Of a stretch of DNA of 64,000 bases, positions 10,530-22,836 are shown piece by piece; position 1 is the stretch's first letter; each line of letters starts with the position of its first letter. Both the position numbers and the translations under genes were made by a program. The DNA is from Pomacea canaliculata (lineage: Eukaryota > Mollusca > Gastropoda > Architaenioglossa > Ampullariidae). The stretch is from NCBI RefSeq assembly GCF_003073045.1, contig NC_037595.1, positions 6,747,509 through 6,811,508 on the forward strand, in the 5' to 3' direction. The notes beneath the pieces were generated by a model that made no database searches, was not told the DNA's origin, and saw only the letters and a list, made by a program, of their open reading frames with translations.

Positions 10530-12144
10530 GGTAAAAGAAACCTCTCTCTCTCTCTCAATAAAAAAAAAATGGCTTTTTAGTTGTTGGACAAATGAATAGA
10601 GGGAGGAGATAAGGCAGGATCTGTCCACTGCATTCATCCGTTTAACGGCTCCTCCGAGCCATGGCGGATCATGCTAATGAAATCATTTATCGTTGAATGA
10701 CCTTCCGTTCACGACTAGAGTTCTGCAATTTGTCACGTGACTTTTCTTCTCTCTCTCTCTCCTCCCCTCTCCCGGCGTCCGTCTGTGCAGGTTGCACGCG
10801 CGTGTTCGCATGCCAGGGGCACGTATCACGCGACGTAGCGCGCCGTAATTAACGTGATCTGTGCGGGACATCTGTACATACACCGACACACGACATTCAA
10901 TCGCAGGAGATAAGAAAGCTCAGTGCACAGCCACACCGCCACCCCTTTAACCTGTCTACAGGGTGGACCTCATGACACGAGGACCGGGTGTGTGTCTGTC
11001 TGCACCTTGTTATAACTACGTAGACATTGATAAACTGTTTATGCAGCTTTGGTATCTAAGTATTTTACTCTCTTTGGGTATCTAAGTATTATGGGTATTT
11101 GTAGTAACTTTAGGTTTGAAATGTTTTTAATCTGGAGACTACGACTCCGATGTCTTCATAATTTGGTCGAAAGGATTCTCAGGTCACGTGACGTTGACAT
11201 GATGCTAGCTAACCAATATCATTGGAACGAAAATTGAGGAAACAGAAAAGGTGAGATTTTAACAACATACAACAAAGAAAAAAGAAGAAAAATGTGTAAA
11301 GTCTATCAAAGCGACAAAGGACCCTGTACAACTTTCTCAGGTCGCAGTGCAACTAGTCTCCGGCATTGGGCGTTTGACAGGTTCCACTGTAGGAACTAGA
11401 GGTCCCCTCCGTGTGTATGCAACGTCCCAGCATGTCAGGTGCGCTGTCACACCGGTGTTTTTACCTGGCTGTCTGTGTCACAGCACAAAGCAGTCGCCAT
11501 GCTCAACATGACTAACATCCCGGACACGATCAGAGAGGACGGTGACACGTGATCACCCAGACCCCTCCACGCTCCTCCCTTTCCACATCCAGTGTGGATC
11601 GGAGTAAAATACATGTTTTGTTTACTTCTCTACTTCATGTTTATTGTGCTGGACGTGTGTGCAGAACATGTTCTCGGGTCGTAAGAAGAAAATAGATATT
11701 TGGACACAAGATATATTCCGAGGTGTCAGTGCGATGTTGTAAATATTTCTGGTGATTCCTTGGACGGTAACTTGAGATCATGTGACAGATGAAGGATGTA
11801 CTGTTGTGCTGCTGTGTTGGCTGGTGAGTAAAACTAAGTCAGCACGCAGACAGACCGTGTGGGTCAGTGAATGTGTCTAGACCTATGTCAGAGTGTGACT
11901 AGACCTTGTGTGTAGGAAGTAGTCAGGATAGTCAGTGACTACACCGTTTGTTTTGTTCAAACTAACTGATTTATCGACAGTTTTTGTCAAGTGAAAGTTT
12001 TCTTTTGTATGATCATGTCCACACAATCTGTCAAGCAGATAATTCTCAACTGTAATACAGCCATCCCTCCAAACAACATCCGGGGCATTGGTCCCGTGCA
12101 TAGACACACTGACAGTCCACCCCTGCCCCTTCTTTTACCTACAG
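10530..12144. other. 5' flank of gene A, CpG-rich patch, no coding exon supported
   Basis: A CT tract followed by a CpG-rich segment at about 10760-10860 (GCACGCGCGTG, CGACGTAGCGCGCCG) is the most promoter-like part upstream of gene A. A short ATG-led frame at 11789-11823 ends in a GTGAGT donor but gives an in-frame stop if joined to the exon at 12145. Confidence 0.35.
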
Positions 12145-15100
12145 ATGAACCTCCAGACGACATCCATGACGTGTTCCAAGCCAACCTGCCCGCCATCTTC
12201 CGCTCAGCAGGGGAGGTCACTGGAGCAGCAGGGGAGGTCACTGGAGCAGCAGGCCCATCCTCTCAGCGCCGACACCGTGTACAAGATGGCGGAGAGTGTG
12301 CGCCTGCGCAGTGCGTCCCTGTCGCGGCGTTGTGCTGTGCAGCAACTGCTGCAGCCCGACAGCAGGACGTTGCGACCTTCTCCCGTCATGCATCAGTGCT
12401 CGGACATGCGGCCAACCAGTCAGCCAGTGCGCCATCACTCGGCGATGCTGTCCCCCTGCTCGGCTCGAGAGTTGCCGTTGCACGTGCATACATCTCATCG
12501 TCGTCTGGTAAGATGAATCGTCTACGATGATATGCTTGTCGTCTGTAACGAGTCACCTTGTGAAATAAGTCGTCGGATGAGTTGTCTGGTAAATGTGTCG
12601 TGTGACAAGTCATCTGCGTTGATGAGTCGCTGAGTGACATAAGCTATGTGTGTCATCTGAATAGATGAGTCGTTGTTAACATCTTTGTCCTCGTGATGTC
12701 CTCAACTCACCACACAAAAATATCTTCACATTAGACAAATAGCGAGGCTGCTGCTCATGTGCATCAGCACATGGGTAACATTTGTCTAACTTGGGTAGGG
12801 AACCAGCTGGTTAAGTTACCCCACCAGGCAGAGTTTACCCCCCATTTCATGTTATCTCACCGATGCGGGTTGTGATAAAGGATGTCGCTGCGCGTGAGTT
12901 TTGAGGTTAAAGGTTAAGGCGTGAAACTTTCAAACGAGAAATAAAAAAAATCGAGAAAGTAAACAAGAAGCTACGGAAATTTGAATTTATTCATTTGATC
13001 AAATTACATTCCTCAAGAAAGTGTTGGATGGGAACAAATTTAAATAATTTTCGTTCGGAAAAAATGATCAGAAAAGAAAACTGAAGGGTACAATGCAAAA
13101 TACAGATAAATTCATCCTGGCCACTGCGATTGTCAGGTGAAGAATTCAAGGATAATAGCCTTTACTAAACAGTTGTGTGCCATGATGTCTGTCCAGTCTG
13201 TGTTATATCTAGAAAATTCCGTGTGGGCTTTGGCTAAACTAAATCAGTCAGGATTTCCACTTTTTTACCTTAGGTACGAGAAAGTTATTGATAGAAGACA
13301 TCTCCGATAAAATAATCAGGCTGGTTAAAAGATATTCCGAGTCCGTAAACAAGTGGTTTGAGCCGCTCTTCCATTAGGCAATGTACCCGGCTCAGACAGG
13401 GTAACAGGGTAACGTGCTTCGTGAACACGAGGCCTGGGGCTGTAGTTATCAAGAGAGAATAAGTCGTTGTCATGGGTGACTTGAGACTCTAGTTTCCACA
13501 GTTATAAAGCAGTGTCCCGGCCCCACAGATGTTATTTTACTCCTGGGGCCGTAGATACACAGCGGCGGCAAAGATAAAGAGAAAAGAAAGTAGTCCCTGC
13601 GGGTTTCGAACATCGCTTTATAACTTTAAAATAAGAAGTTTCTTCTCGAGTTCCCCTTTAGCCCTGGTGAAACGATTTACCCTCACTTCGGTGCCTGGTA
13701 GCTAATTGACCATGAACTGTGTAAAGTGAACAGGACCTGGTTTGTCGGGCAACTTTGCGATGACGACTTTGAGACACTTGTGGCAACGGTAGAGTACAGT
13801 CTGTTGACAACCACTTGTTCTGTGAGAAACTTGATGTTTATACGAGAAGCGAGTCGAGACTACACGTGTGTCTGATTTACAGGAGCGCCCTCTGACGGCA
13901 GCAGCTTCAGGACCCCTAGAAGGCCCTGCAGTGGGAGACCACAGAGAGGACTTTTGTGCTGGTGGCGTCAGCAGGGTGGCGATCAGTCCCGGGTACGTCA
14001 GACGGGTGGAGATCACAGCCAGGGGTGTCCCGCGGCTTGACCTTTCGAACTGCGATGACAGTTGCTGCCTGGACTTGTGCTCACAGAAACCTGAGCCTTC
14101 AGACCAAAGGTCTAACACGAGTGAAAATCCAAGGTAACACTTGTAAAAAACAAGGTCAGATTAGAAGAAAACATTCATGAGAACTTCAGAAAGATCATGA
14201 AGGGAATGATTTGGTGCCGGTAAGGAGCAAGTAAAATATTATTACAGTAATCTACTAGCTGTGTGTAACAGAGCTCTAGCCATGGTGGTTATATAAATGC
14301 TCGCGCAAAAATTCTTTCTTTGTAAGATATATTCACTTATCTAGCAGTCCATCTAGAACAATCCACCAAAGTAACTTTTCTCGTCTGACTCTTCGTCTAC
14401 TCGGTAGCTTGCACAGTGCCATACTCACCCATTTATCAGACCTTTTTTTCTTCCCGGAGAAACAAGGAGGATAATTTTGGTCGTTTCCATGGTTGTGACA
14501 TGTCGCTCATTCGTTGACTTGCAGTCGCTCGAGTGTCGCGCATCACTTCCGTGAAGTCCTAGGGGGCGCCAGGGCCTGGCAGGAAGGGAGCGAGACCTGC
14601 AGTCCAGGCCGAGGGCAGGGTCCGGAACTCAGCAGCTTTCTCTCACTCGACCTCAGGGAAAAGAGTTTCTTGGCTTCGACCTCAACCTCGCTACTCGCTC
14701 CAGGAGTGACGCACGTGCCAGTCCGACACACCTTCACACGAGGAGAGATGACAAGTTCAGGTGCGATCGTCGCGCGGCAAGAACCCACGGTCATCGACAA
14801 CGAATTCAACTCCGCCAGCAACGACTGCCGCGAGGAACGTGCTGCGCCCTCTGTTGGTGAACAGGATGCCAGCATGCCGGGAGGTGAATGTCTGGAGGTG
14901 AATTCTGATGACAGGAGCTCTGACAAGGGCAATAACCCTGATTTGGCGTCGAGCTATGGACAGAGTGGAGGAATCATCAGATCGGAAGGTGCTTCCAAAA
15001 TGGCGTCGACATCCCCAGACATTGTGGTTCTGCGCGGTGAGCCCTCCACTCCTCTCTTCTTCTGCAGCCTGAAGCACATGAACTCCAAGATTTACCTGGG

Positions 15101-16010
15101 CAGGGCGACGAGAAGTCTGGCAAGTAGCAAAGTAGGAGAACGACGCCTTACCTCCAGGACGACAGCAGGCGATGTGCTTTTCCCTGCTTTCGTGAGCCCC
15201 AGGAAGTCCAAGCTTGTACAGAAACCTCATTGTAAAGGCTTCTTCGGTCCTCCACTCCTTGCTAAGGACAGGCAGGTAAAACTCGAGTACACGCCGCTTG
15301 ATTGTTTCTGGTTGATTTGGTTTAATTCGTGATAATTCTTTCAATTCTTTCAATTTATTTAAACTTTGTGCATCTACACCCACACCCTGCACCCACCCAC
15401 GCGCGCTCTTTTTGGTCAGAAGAAATTTCCCTTACTAACTGCTTGCTTATTTTTAACAAATAAAAAAAATTGTTGTAGGTGTCACCCTTCACCTTTGACT
15501 GAACTACATGTGCGCAATTTTGAGCTTTGTGTTTTGGCATTATATCTGTATTCGCTTATTAGTCTGCGCAGAGAGTGCGATCTTGGTCGTGATGCTGTGA
15601 GTTATAAGTTCACATTACTATTATTATTAAACAACTTCAGCTACTCGGTGGCTTATGCAGTCTCAGTTTAAAATTAATCTGGTAGTTACCTTCCTAAATT
15701 AGATAATTTTACCCAATGGTGAATTGCCTATGGCCATAAATAAAAACCCAAGAAAGTTTTTTTCATTTACACTAGAACTATGTCTGCGCCCTCGCTAACT
15801 GTTGGTGTCTTGCGTTGCTTGCAGATCGCAAATCCTTCGTTCTTCGCAGGGTCTGACCTGCCGTACAGCCTGCCAGAAAGGCTCCCAGATGTTCTGGAGT
15901 TTACAGACAGAGCCACTCGAGTCACAGACCCCACCCCCACATTCTTCAGGTCATCGTCCGGATTTTTCACTCCCAGAGGCACTACAGGCACCAGACCTGT
16001 CGCCATGTGA
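12145..16010 (+). CDS. Gene A: unknown four-exon gene, 516-aa hypothetical protein
   Basis: Exons 12145-12507, 13883-14133, 14525-15275 and 15825-16010 total 1551 nt. All sites are GT-AG (donors GTAAGA, GTAACA, GTAAAA), and phases 0, 2 and 0 fit only one reading through all four. That agreement is the main evidence. ATG follows the first acceptor directly, but that frame is also open upstream, so further 5' exons are possible. Exon 1 is Ser/Gln/Arg-rich and carries a 21-bp tandem duplication (GRSLEQQ twice). Exon 2 contains GPLEGPAVGDHREDF. Exon 3 (250 codons) is polar and acidic, then changes to LFFCSLKHMNSKIYLGRATR. Exon 4 has PYSLPERLPDVLEFTDRATR and ends RPVAM. I see no signal peptide, membrane segment or known domain. 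The N-terminal two thirds look disordered; the last third is the likeliest folded or conserved part. No function is assigned. Confidence 0.6.
12207..12248 (+). repeat. 21-bp tandem duplication in gene A exon 1
   Basis: Two identical copies of a 21-base unit containing GGGGAGGTCACTGGAGCA. The length is a multiple of three, so the frame is kept and seven residues (GRSLEQQ) are duplicated. Confidence 0.9.
13501..13624. mobile_element. Candidate MITE with terminal inverted repeats, in gene A intron 1
   Basis: GTTATAAAGC at 13501-13510 is exactly inverted at 13615-13624 (GCTTTATAAC), and the symmetry extends imperfectly inwards to about 25-30 bases. Inside is a second small hairpin, CGGCCCCA ... 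TGGGGCCG (about 13518-13554). A 124-base non-coding element with terminal inverted repeats fits a MITE. I could not confirm a target-site duplication. Confidence 0.4.
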
Positions 16011-17616
16011 ACTAACAAGTGGTTTTTTAGGGGGAGAAGTGTTGGGGGAGTGAGGGCACCTTTCAGTTTTGGCGCCACCTGTGAAAGATTGTCTCCCTTT
16101 CCATATGAGACAACAAGCTGTTAGTACAGTATAGTACAGTTAGTACAACCAGTACAGCTGTCATGATTCGCTTTTACCACGGTCCCTTCACCTACCCGCA
16201 AGAGAGATGCTTGATGGCGTAGTACACGACAAGTGTCAACCTTGCTAAATGAATTTGCACACTGAAGAGAAGAATTGGTAAATGGGAAGAATAAGTGAGT
16301 GCGCATGAAGAATGCGCTAGAGGGCGCTGGAAGAAGAAAATCCAGATAATTATCCTGACTCGACTACGACAGCACGCTAACGGACAATTGCAAAGTTTCA
16401 GAACATATGGAGATGTCTTATTTGAAACTCGTATTCTTTTGTACGCACGCTTAGAGGAACACACACGCACACACGCTCGTACACGCACGCGAGCTCACAC
16501 ACACACACAAGCGTGCGCGTAAGAACACGTGCACACAGCGAGGTGATGTGAACTGTTTGATGCAAGGGGGACAACTGCTACAATCCACCTCTGAGCGTGT
16601 GAATCACTTGTTACTTGAAGCTCGATGCCGGCCGAGAAAAGTGACTCAAGGGAAATAATCGCAGCAACTGAACGACATTTTACAGGAGTGCAGTCCCTTT
16701 GACATTGCGGCCTTACGATACGCCATTGTGCGATACGTATCGCTTTTCTGGCGCTCCATGTCAGTCTGCGCGAATGTGTGGGTGTGGTGTTATTGTTCTC
16801 TAAACGCGTTTGAGTTTATAAATTTATTACACATTACACGTTTTTTTATTATTACTAACTGAAGACGATGAAATGTTGATGTTGAGAACAAGCACGTGGT
16901 CTCTGGTATCTGCCCTTCTGCTTCCTTGCAGTCTGTGTTCATTGTCAGGGAATCTCATGTATATGTATGTAACCTAACGACTGGTTACTTATTGTCACCC
17001 TGACTGACATCTGGGGCGACTAGGGGGTCTGTGGTGAGAGAAAGGTGTTAGGGTGGATCGCGTTGTCGCTCTCTCTTGGGTCGTCTGTCTGTGTCCGGGT
17101 AGAATCTGTCAGTGGAATTGCCGGATCTTACCCGTGAGTGTAATTCCCATACCCGCCTTTACCTGGTTCAGTCTGTCAGACAAACGTGTGGGAGTCTTGA
17201 GTCTTTATCCTTTTATCATCAACATGTATGACCTGGTGTGACCCGCGGTGTGCATAACCTTCGTGACCTTTGGACCCTGACCAATGGCGTTTGGCAGCTC
17301 AGACCTCAAGGTGCAGGACACGGAAATCATAGAAGTCCGTGGTGTAGGATGTTCTTGTTCCCGACATTAAAGCCCAAATAAACCCAGGTTTATGTGGCTC
17401 CGAGATTGGCTCGTAATACCTGACAACATCAGAGTCTGCTAGGTTTGGTCAGATAAACAAAAGTTGTTTGTTTGGGGAAGAGTGCTAAATCATGAGGATT
17501 GGCCGAATAAATAAGGGACGTCTGTCAGGAGTCGCCAGGATTTAATTAATTATTACGGGGCTTCAGTAGTGGGCTGATTATTAAAATTCATTCAGACTGG
17601 TCGTATTATCTTGCAG
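16011..17616. other. Downstream of gene A, non-coding
   Basis: It contains an AC-rich microsatellite at about 16458-16513, a CTCF-like motif at 16316-16330 and no ORF I can support. No canonical AATAAA close to the gene A stop was found; the first clear one is about 1.3 kb downstream, near 17376. Confidence 0.4.
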
Positions 17617-17726
17617 TCAGTTTTGAACAGATCAACAAACTGGAGAGGCTATATCGCAAGCACAAACAGCAGCTTCACCAAATGTCAGCATGTAAACAAC
17701 AACAGGACAAAGCTGGGACTCGTTGA
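17617..17726 (+). CDS. Candidate alternative last exon of gene A (coiled-coil tail)
   Basis: An acceptor TTATCTTGCAG (a second AG lies 4 bases on) opens into 35 codons ending in TGA: SFEQINKLERLYRKHKQQLH and a Gln-rich tail. Charged heptad-like spacing suggests a short coiled coil. Using the second AG (exon from 17621), the exon enters in phase 2. A CAG|GTCATC donor inside gene A exon 4 (after 15949) leaves in phase 2, so the two are frame-compatible. The peptide looks strongly coding; the link to gene A is inference, and the donor is weak. Confidence 0.4.
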
Positions 17727-18149
17727 ATTGCGAACATTATGCGGCGAACTCTGATTAAATGTTATACAGGTCGACAAACACAAACAATTTTTCAAACACA
17801 GTTTAATGTACATTAATTACATTACTTGTCATACATGAATGATCATTCAAGTCTCGGCACGACTTGTCGTTCATAACATAATGCGCTTCACAAGAATGTA
17901 TTTAACAAACCGTCATAAAAGCTACGCAGGACACTAGACTGAGATTGAAATATTTACAAGTCATCCGATGGTAACAGTGCACTCACTCCCGCACGCTCGT
18001 CATGTGGTGGGGAGGTGGTGGTAGTGTGTGTGTGGGGGGGTAACCTCCGTACCTACAGGCAGGGGAGGGTTGTGGATATACCCTGCATTATTTTACAAGG
18101 TGCTTCATGGCACGTTCATGCCAGCGGACACGCGCACGAACACACACAC

Positions 18150-18560
18150 AACACTTTCTGTGGACTCGTGTATCCCAGATAATCTTAGATTGTCTCGTCG
18201 TGATGCCATTTCTAGTCGATCCATTTGTCGCTCAACTGTTTTTTTATTTCCTCCACTTTGTCCTCTAAGACAGACACAGATGTCTTGATGTCCATACACT
18301 CGGCACGCACTTCATATATATATATCCTTCGAGTTGTAAAGTTCGTGTCTGTAAGTTGTTTACATCTTTACCAACTCTCGAGAGGGTAGCTTGCACTTCC
18401 TCCTCTGGTCTGGAGATGATATTAAAATTCTCTTGTTAATGGTGTTGTTGTCTCTCTCAGTTTGATGTCTGTCAGTTTTATTTTGCACAGTGGTTTCAGT
18501 ACTCACACTTGGACCTGGCTTCGTCTCATCCCCTGGGACAATAGCTGAGCACAACTCACC
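18150..18560 (-). mobile_element. Decayed LINE ORF1 (L1-like coiled-coil) remnant
   Basis: On the minus strand a coiled-coil protein can be followed through three frames: one with PEEEVQATLSRVGKDVNNLQ, then VLEDKVEEIKKQLS, then QMDRLEMASRRDNLRLSGI. The last is the conserved end of the coiled coil and start of the RRM in L1-clade ORF1 proteins (SRRxNLRxxGIPE). Frame changes sit at a (TA)n run and near an in-frame TAG, so the copy is dead. I see no RT domain after it, so the fragment is isolated. Confidence 0.65.
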
Positions 18561-18843
18561 CCCTCTTTGTCTTCTGTATGCGTGCGTGAGCGTGTCTGTG
18601 GGTCTTCATTATTCTGTCCTGTCTCTTTTTTACTCCCTGTGTATGTCGTGTGAGTATAAATGTTTTTCCTCTGTCTCTCTGTCTTTCACTCTCTCTTGTT
18701 CTCTCTATATGTCAATGACAGTGACCAACTTCAGGGGACGATTATGCTCGGGAAGTGTGCTCAGATACACAAGTAAATTAAACAAGGTTCGTACTAAATA
18801 CATCATAATAATGTCAACACATTTGTGATCGCTCGAGAAGCCA

Positions 18844-18844
<1 letters not shown>

Positions 18845-18914
<70 letters not shown>
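18845..18914. repeat. (TATATG)n microsatellite
   Basis: About 11.5 copies of a perfect hexamer TATATG. Confidence 0.95.
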
Positions 18915-18915
<1 letters not shown>

Positions 18916-20509
18916 TAGCATATAGATCAACGTTGAATATTTACAAATGATTTCTGTTTATGTGTTCGATTGAGTAAGATAGAGTTTGTGTATATATTTC
19001 AGAGTTAGAGGAAGAGATGTTGCAGAGCGTGGAAGATCGTAAAAAAAGAGAGATTGAAATGTAAAAGTTGCGGCCCCTGATTTCACATTTTCAGGGTGAG
19101 TGGGGGTAGGTAGGGAGGACACATCATCGTTACGGAGTCGGTCATCACTTGTTCGGCTGTTGAAACAACTGCTTTTGGTTGAACAGATGTTCCTCTGTCA
19201 ACGACCTCAGTCTGCCACCTGAGTGCACCCCCCGCACCATACATGGCTTCTATTCGTTGCCGGCGCCAGAACACCTGACGGCCAAGGTATGGGGCTGAGC
19301 GCGCTCACCTGTAATTTCCTCCCTGCTAATAACTTGAGTCCTGCCACACGGCCGCACATGAAGTTAAGATGGTTAAAGCCCCGCAGAGACACACCCACCT
19401 TTGTTTCACACAAGTGTGGGGCCAGTGTGGGGCCAGTGTTGACATGGGTGTGATGTTCTGTGAAGACTTGCACTGTGAGCGTCCTTGTGCTGCCATTGAA
19501 AAGTGTGTACATCCGGGTACACAGGTTATAGTTATCGTTGTTATGATGTGACGTGTATTCCTGTTACATCTGACATAAAGTAACAGAAGTAATGGGGATG
19601 TGTTTCTAACGATCACACAGACAGACAATTGTTGGCATCTAGTCGTTGGCAAAGGTGAATGTCCAGGGATGTTTTGTTCACCAAGGTGACAACAAAACTC
19701 TCCGGGCAGGCGCGACACGTGTCCCTGTATTGTACCTGTCTTGTCCATGAGATACTTGATTTCTAATTTATTGCCAATTCTTTAGTCGTTTATCCAGGTG
19801 ATTCATCTCTAATTATTATTTACCTGTCCACTGATTGAAGCACTTTATCAGTCCGCACATTCCTCACCTCGTTACGAATGTAACTGTCAATACAACCTGC
19901 ATTAACCTTCTCATGTCACGTGACCGACGTTCTGGCGTTGCCCAGACCGAGGCTTTGTCGACATTTTCCTTTAGGTGGACGCCCTGGGCGAAAATTAATC
20001 TCTAGACAAACACAGGGACCGCTGACCTGTCTCGTGTGTCTCTCAAGACATCTGTGGAGTTCTTTTATTTGTGTTTATTTTTTTATTTACACAATTACGA
20101 GAGTGAGGCTGCTGATGCAGGGTGTGGTGGCTGTGCAAACATGTGTTACAAGATGTTCAGCTCAGTGTAGGACAGAAGGAATTTAAAACATAAAGTTATA
20201 TTTAGCTGTGTGATTGTTAGTTTGTATAGACATATCTGTGAGTGATGGATACTAAAGGCAGACACATCATTTTTTAGCACAGATACATACATGGGCTTAC
20301 GGGTGGACAGAGAGAGAGAGAGGAAAGAAAAAAAAAGTGGTTTCAGAATTGCATTAACGGCATCAACGACTATCTGTAACAGTCTATGAAGCGTTGTTTT
20401 AAAATAGGAAAGAAGAATTCCACATCCTGCACACACGCACACACACTTTCTCTCTTACACACTAAATAAAGTAAAGCTCAAAACGAAACAAAGATTTAAA
20501 AAAAAGAAT
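18915..20509. other. Intergenic, no gene supported
   Basis: Only short ORFs. A Cys-rich frame near 19460-19530 (CEDLHCERPCAAIEKC) ends at a weak donor and has no supported acceptor, so it is not called. Confidence 0.35.
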
Positions 20510-20605
20510 CCGTCAGAAAAATCGAACCTACAACCTCCGTATTCAAAACCGTTCACCGTCCCTCATTCGCTGTAGCAGCTTCAGCTTGGTGAGGTCGACA
20601 GTTAG
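20510..20605 (-). repeat. tRNA-derived SINE fragment
   Basis: On the minus strand, GACGGTGAACGGTTTTGAAT ... GGTTGTAGGTTCGATTTTTC resembles the A-box to B-box interval of a tRNA with tRNA-like spacing (B-box GGTTCGATT). The arms are not complementary enough for a functional tRNA, so a SINE head is more likely. Confidence 0.45.
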
Positions 20606-21005
20606 TGGTTTAAAGTTCTACACTTTGACAAACGGGAAAACTAGAAAACGATCTGCGCATGCGTGACAAAACGTTGTAAGAAACATAATATTTTATATTA
20701 TAGCAGGTCCTTGGATTTGTGTGCGCAGTGAGCACGTGACCCACAGACTCTGGCTCGTCACGCCACTTCACTCCAACATGTCACACAATAATGCCTGGTA
20801 GCCTTATAACAACACTGCTACACTCGTTAACTTCGACAACACTGCACCTGTATGACCTGTGACATTTAACACGTGTACCCAGCATGCCGCACCTGCTATA
20901 CACCTGTCATTTTTATTTTTACATCATGCCCGATTTCCTTTTCTTTATTATATTGCCAAGCTTCCATTCATTTGCTAGACAGAACAAAGCAGAGAAAGAC
21001 AAACA

Positions 21006-21255
21006 CAGGTAGACGAGGCAGGCTGACAGGTAGGCTGACAGGTAGGCCTGCTGACATATTGCACAGGTAGACTAGGCTGACAGGCAGGCTGACAGGTATG
21101 CCTGCTGACATATTGCACAGGTAGACAAGGTATTAGGCTGACATGCTGCACAGGTAGACAAGGTAGGCTGACAGGTAGACCTGCTGACATATTGCACAGG
21201 TAGACAAGGTAGGCTGACAGGTAGGCTGACAGGTAGGCCTGCTGACATGTTGCAC
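21006..21255. repeat. Composite minisatellite of AGGCTGACAGGT-type units
   Basis: A higher-order array. The core units AGGCTGACAGGT and GCACAGGTAGACAAGGT alternate with CCTGCTGACATATT spacers for about 250 bases, with about five longer periods. ORFs across it on the minus strand (Leu-Pro-Val-Gln repeats) are artefacts. Confidence 0.85.
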
Positions 21256-22836
21256 AACTAAACTTCACGCTCTCGGCTCAATCAGAAAGTGAAAGGCTGC
21301 TTGCCCGGGTTGCCACTTCACCAGAACTTTGTCCGTTGAACTTTGTCATCAGACTACAGGCGGAAAGCCTCAAATCTCCGAGGATAAGGCCAGGGTCGTT
21401 AGTCCGGCGCCGGGTGCGGTGCTACGTCGCGATCACGTATTGATCACGTATCGATCTCTAGTCCCGGAGGTGAGATTGTCGGGCAAAAACCACTCGCACG
21501 CTCGCTGCATGACCTGCGCTCATTTTCTGGAACCTTCGGCCCACACCTGTGTAAACTCCTCACATTACAACTCGGGATAAGGTTTCACCCGATCTTTCTG
21601 GCCGATCTCTGAGGTTTGTTTTTTCTTTTCTTCTTTTGTCTGTGGCCTGCCATGTGAGCTTACCTCCTCGCGCGTTAACTACGGTCTGCATGTCTTTAAA
21701 TTTTATGTCCGCTTTTCTCCTACATGTCTCGTCCGTGTCGGTTGTCTTAAAGACCTACCCAGGAGCAATAACGAGATACTAGTTATCGAAATCAGTGAGA
21801 TGAAACTTTTTAACATCGTCCTTTTAGCCTGTGCACACAAAATGAGCTAAGTGTGTGAGATTGTTTCTTAGAGGAATAATTATAGGTTTGTCCTCGGTAC
21901 AGTTCACCTGCCAGAGTCTTTGTGTATTGTTGAACGTAGATATGAGCAGCTGACAAACACTCAAAGAAAATGTTTATAGGATAGGTAAGAACAGGACAAC
22001 TTACAGCCGATGTGATTTATCAGACTGACACCCGGTCACATGAACAGGAAAAATCTTTCTCAATGGAACGTGAACTGCACGCGCGCACACACACACACAC
22101 TCGTGCCGCCTGCAGTGCACCCGAGTGAATGCCAACGACTCTAAGGACACTCCAGGCTTCACACTACCCCTTCATTTGCCACCCGACACCAAACGGGTAT
22201 AAATTCGCTCTGATGTTTGCTGATTTCCAGAACCTGCTCCGCGCTTTACGGGTAACGTCACACCTTAGCAGAGCACACCCTGACATACACGGGTGCGCGC
22301 ACTCACAGACACACACATTCTCTCCCTCAGTAATTCTTTTGAAGTCATTGTATTTCTAGCTTGTATATCTATATACTATCTGTATATTATCATTGTTGTT
22401 TCCTCCCAGTCTGTGCCACGGCGATCGACCAATCACTCACTCACCCTCACCTACCCAAGTTGATCGACTGTAGGTCAGTCCCTCATTCGCACGTGTGTGG
22501 AGCCCGAGTGCAGACAGACGACAGTTGGAACCTACGAAGTGTGAAGTTTCAAGACATTAGTCTCCCCCTACCCGTGTAGTCCCCACTGAGCGTCAGATCC
22601 CGCTGACTGCGTTTGACGCGCGAGATTTCAGGAACGCAAGAACTGATTCCCTCAGACGGCGAGGGACGGTGGATGTAATCAAGGTGCTTACAGGTGACAG
22701 CTGCAACGATGTAATAAAAGTACTTACAGGTGACAAGTGCAACCAGAAGTGACAGGCGCTACCTCAAGATCTCGTTGAAGTGCGGCCCTCGGGATCTTGC
22801 GTCAAGGGGGCGCCACGTCCAGCGGCAAGTGCGCCA
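21256..22836. other. Intergenic upstream of the 22.84 kb promoter
   Basis: There is no gene I can support. It holds short CA runs near 22085-22100 and 22306-22320. The last 200 bases are CpG-richer and lead into the CRE/TATA promoter. Confidence 0.35.

Noticed and set aside
11789..11823. Signal-peptide-like first exon MKDVLLCCCVG before gene A
   Set aside because: It ends in a good GTGAGT donor, but joining it to 12145 creates an immediate TGA.
14543..15392. Antisense ORFs opposite gene A exon 3
   Set aside because: Shadow frames of a GC-rich coding exon; the plus strand has consistent splice phases.
19369..19551. Cys-rich frame CEDLHCERPCAAIEKC
   Set aside because: The donor is weak, no acceptor fits, and the upstream part is a short local duplication (GTGTGGGGCCA).
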